Source: an uncultured Pseudomonadota bacterium (GTDB lineage: Bacteria; Pseudomonadota; Gammaproteobacteria; Burkholderiales; SG8-39). Taken from it: 6,307 nucleotides of DNA. Location of the stretch: the NCBI GenBank assembly GCA_903864555.1, contig CAIPGJ010000397.1, forward strand, positions 1 to 6,307. The letters are read 5' to 3'. The notes below the pieces were generated by a model. That model saw only the letters and a list, made by a program, of their open reading frames with translations. It did not search any database and was not told the DNA's origin. Position 1 is the first letter of the stretch. Every line of letters starts with the position of its first letter. This document shows positions 5,370 to 6,307 of this stretch, in pieces. The position numbers were made by a program, and so were the translations under genes.

Positions 5370-6011
5370 TCAGAGGCGGTAAGCCACCGTTGTCATCACC
5401 TTGGAAGCAAGGGTCATGGCATGCCTTACCGGCGCGGGCAGAGGCATGCCACCCAGCCTCCTTGCCATATCCGCATGGCCGGCCTCTTCGACGGCCATTG
5501 CTTCGACAATGACCCTGGTCCGGACATCCTCGGGCGACAACCTGGCCAGATGCCCATTCAGATGCTGCTCCACCTGGCGCTCGGTTTCTGCAAGGAAGCC
5601 GAGACTGACACGATCCCCCAGCTTGCCTGCCACGACGCCGATGGCAAAAGAGCCTGCATACCATAGGGGATTCAGAACGCTGGTAACGCCACCCAGCGCC
5701 ACAACCCGGTCACGCGTCCAGGCCATGTGATCGAGTTCTTCTTCTGCCGCCTGCTCCAGCTTCGCCTTCAGGGCTTGATCGCCTGAGGCCAGCGCCTGGC
5801 CCTGATAGAGGGCTTGTGCACAGACTTCCCCTGCATGATTCACGCGCATCAGGGCAGCCGCTTCCCGTCGCTGTTCCTGGCTGAGTTCAGACGTCTCAGC
5901 CATGTGTGCGGCAGGCGATGGCCGCTTTGCGTCGACCACCCCGGCCATGACGCGCAGGCTGTGATCGAATCGGGTAATTAATTGGTCAAGACCGGACAGA
6001 AACATGAGCAT
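5370..6011 (-). CDS. coq7: 2-polyprenyl-3-methyl-6-methoxy-1,4-benzoquinone monooxygenase (Coq7)
   Basis: Coq7 is a membrane-associated di-iron hydroxylase that adds the C6 hydroxyl in ubiquinone synthesis. It replaces UbiF in many proteobacteria. The 213-aa product has bacterial Coq7 length and all six iron ligands of the ferritin-like four-helix bundle: Glu62 (RVNHAGEV), Glu92 and His95 (EELDHMAW), Glu144 (AETERQVEQHL), Glu176 and His179 (EEAGHADMA). The hydrophobic helix near 112-130 fits the membrane-facing surface of the family. The N-terminus FLSGLDQLITRFDHSLR is typical of Coq7. Translation may begin at Met1 or Met3 (6003-6005); neither has a clear Shine-Dalgarno site. Only 35 bases separate the start from the porin terminator tail, and no convincing promoter is visible there. 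The gene converges on the OsmC gene with no spacer. Confidence 0.95.
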   Translation of the reverse strand: MLMFLSGLDQLITRFDHSLRVMAGVVDAKRPSPAAHMAETSELSQEQRREAAALMRVNHAGEVCAQALYQGQALASGDQALKAKLEQAAEEELDHMAWTRDRVVALGGVTSVLNPLWYAGSFAIGVVAGKLGDRVSLGFLAETERQVEQHLNGHLARLSPEDVRTRVIVEAMAVEEAGHADMARRLGGMPLPAPVRHAMTLASKVMTTVAYRL

Positions 6012-6046
6012 CGGCGCATAGGACAGAGTCGGTAGCTTAACAGAGC

Positions 6047-6077
6047 AAAAAAAACGGGCGCCTTGCGGCGCCCGTTT
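6047..6077 (-). terminator. Strong intrinsic terminator after the porin gene
   Basis: CGGGCGCC and GGCGCCCG form a perfect 8-bp GC stem (11 bp with the flanking A-T pairs), with a 4-base loop and eight T on the minus strand. It lies 41 bases beyond the porin stop. Together with a second hairpin at 6085-6103 it makes up the porin 3' untranslated region and separates the porin from coq7. Confidence 0.92.
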
Positions 6078-6084
6078 GATTGTC

Positions 6085-6103
6085 CCGGAAGCTTGCGCTC
6101 CGG
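6085..6103 (-). repeat. Hairpin in the porin 3' untranslated region
   Basis: CCGGA and TCCGG, with an inner GC/GC pair and one bulged base, form a second stem with a TTGC-type loop (GCAA on the minus strand). It lies between the porin stop and its terminator. It has no T-run of its own and may protect the 3' end from exonucleases. A function is not shown. Confidence 0.5.
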
Positions 6104-6118
6104 TTCCACAACGCGATC

Positions 6119-6307
6119 TTAGAAGGTGTGGTTCAGGGACACGGCGATCAGGTTCATGTCTTCGCCGGAACCCATCGACGCGCCACCAGCGCCATAGCCG
6201 TTGCCGGTCATGGAGGTGATGTCATAGCCCGAAGCTGCAGCGTTCTTCACCTTCACCCAGCTGATGCCAGCGTTGGTGCGGTTGGAGAAGCTGTAGTTGT
6301 AGGCCAG
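6119..6307 (-). CDS. Outer-membrane porin, C-terminal 62 residues (rest outside the window)
   Basis: The minus-strand frame is open from the right edge to TAA at 6119-6121 and encodes the last 62 residues of a trimeric-type general porin (Gram-negative porin family, Porin_4-like). The sequence shows alternating beta-strand patterns: LAYNYSFSNRTNAGISWVKV, a Gly/Ser/Ala-rich extracellular loop, and the last strand MNLIAVSLNHTF. The terminal phenylalanine, with hydrophobic residues at alternating positions, is the signal recognised by BamA for outer-membrane insertion. Porins of this type are usually about 330-400 aa, so about 80-85% of the gene, including signal peptide and promoter, lies to the right. 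A strong terminator follows. The exact porin class and pore selectivity cannot be read from this fragment. Confidence 0.88.
   Translation of the reverse strand: MAYNYSFSNRTNAGISWVKVKNAAASGYDITSMTGNGYGAGGASMGSGEDMNLIAVSLNHTF

Noticed and set aside
4666..6058. The 12-base string GCAAAAAAAACG occurs at both 4671-4682 and 6046-6057.
   Set aside because: Both copies are the T-tail and first stem bases of minus-strand terminators, so the match is explained by shared function and is not a mobile repeat.

Overview
The window looks like core chromosome of a Gram-negative proteobacterium, most likely a gammaproteobacterium. It carries a Coq7-type ubiquinone hydroxylase, an ErpA-type Fe-S carrier, AnmK for murein recycling, a YhfA-like OsmC protein and an outer-membrane porin. 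GC content is moderately high. The run argC / coiled-coil membrane protein / bactofilin / erpA / anmK resembles the order I recall from Pseudomonas-like gammaproteobacteria. That comparison is from memory, and the genus cannot be fixed from this sequence. I see no insertion sequence, CRISPR array, phage gene or tRNA.

Layout. The 3' part of anmK (+, cut by the left edge) converges on erpA (-) across a shared hairpin terminator at 852-871. To the right, all on the minus strand, lie a bactofilin gene, a gene for a one-pass membrane coiled-coil protein (DUF6776-like) and argC. Reading in the direction of transcription, argC, the membrane protein and the bactofilin form a tight operon with gaps of 12 and 25 bases. 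erpA follows after 135 bases with its own promoter. A strong hairpin at 3676-3703 separates argC from the ribosomal operon rplM-rpsI (-). These two genes overlap by ATGA and are driven by a near-consensus sigma-70 promoter at 4580-4608.

The 403-base gap 4541-4943 contains no convincing protein gene but is not empty. On the minus strand it holds a textbook intrinsic terminator (4673-4698) that belongs to no annotated gene. About 75 bases upstream of that is a possible promoter, and between the two is a hairpin whose 10-base loop reads CUCCUCCUUU, an anti-Shine-Dalgarno sequence. I interpret this as an undescribed small RNA of about 100 nt, the most interesting item in the window.

To the right, an OsmC-family gene (+) and coq7 (-) converge with their stop codons directly abutting. 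A strong terminator at 6047-6077 closes a porin gene on the minus strand, of which only the last 62 codons are inside the window.

The genes are mostly housekeeping: cell-wall recycling (anmK), Fe-S delivery (erpA), cell-envelope scaffold (bactofilin and the membrane protein), arginine synthesis (argC), translation (rplM, rpsI), ubiquinone synthesis (coq7), probable peroxide or thiol stress defence (OsmC) and outer-membrane permeability (porin).
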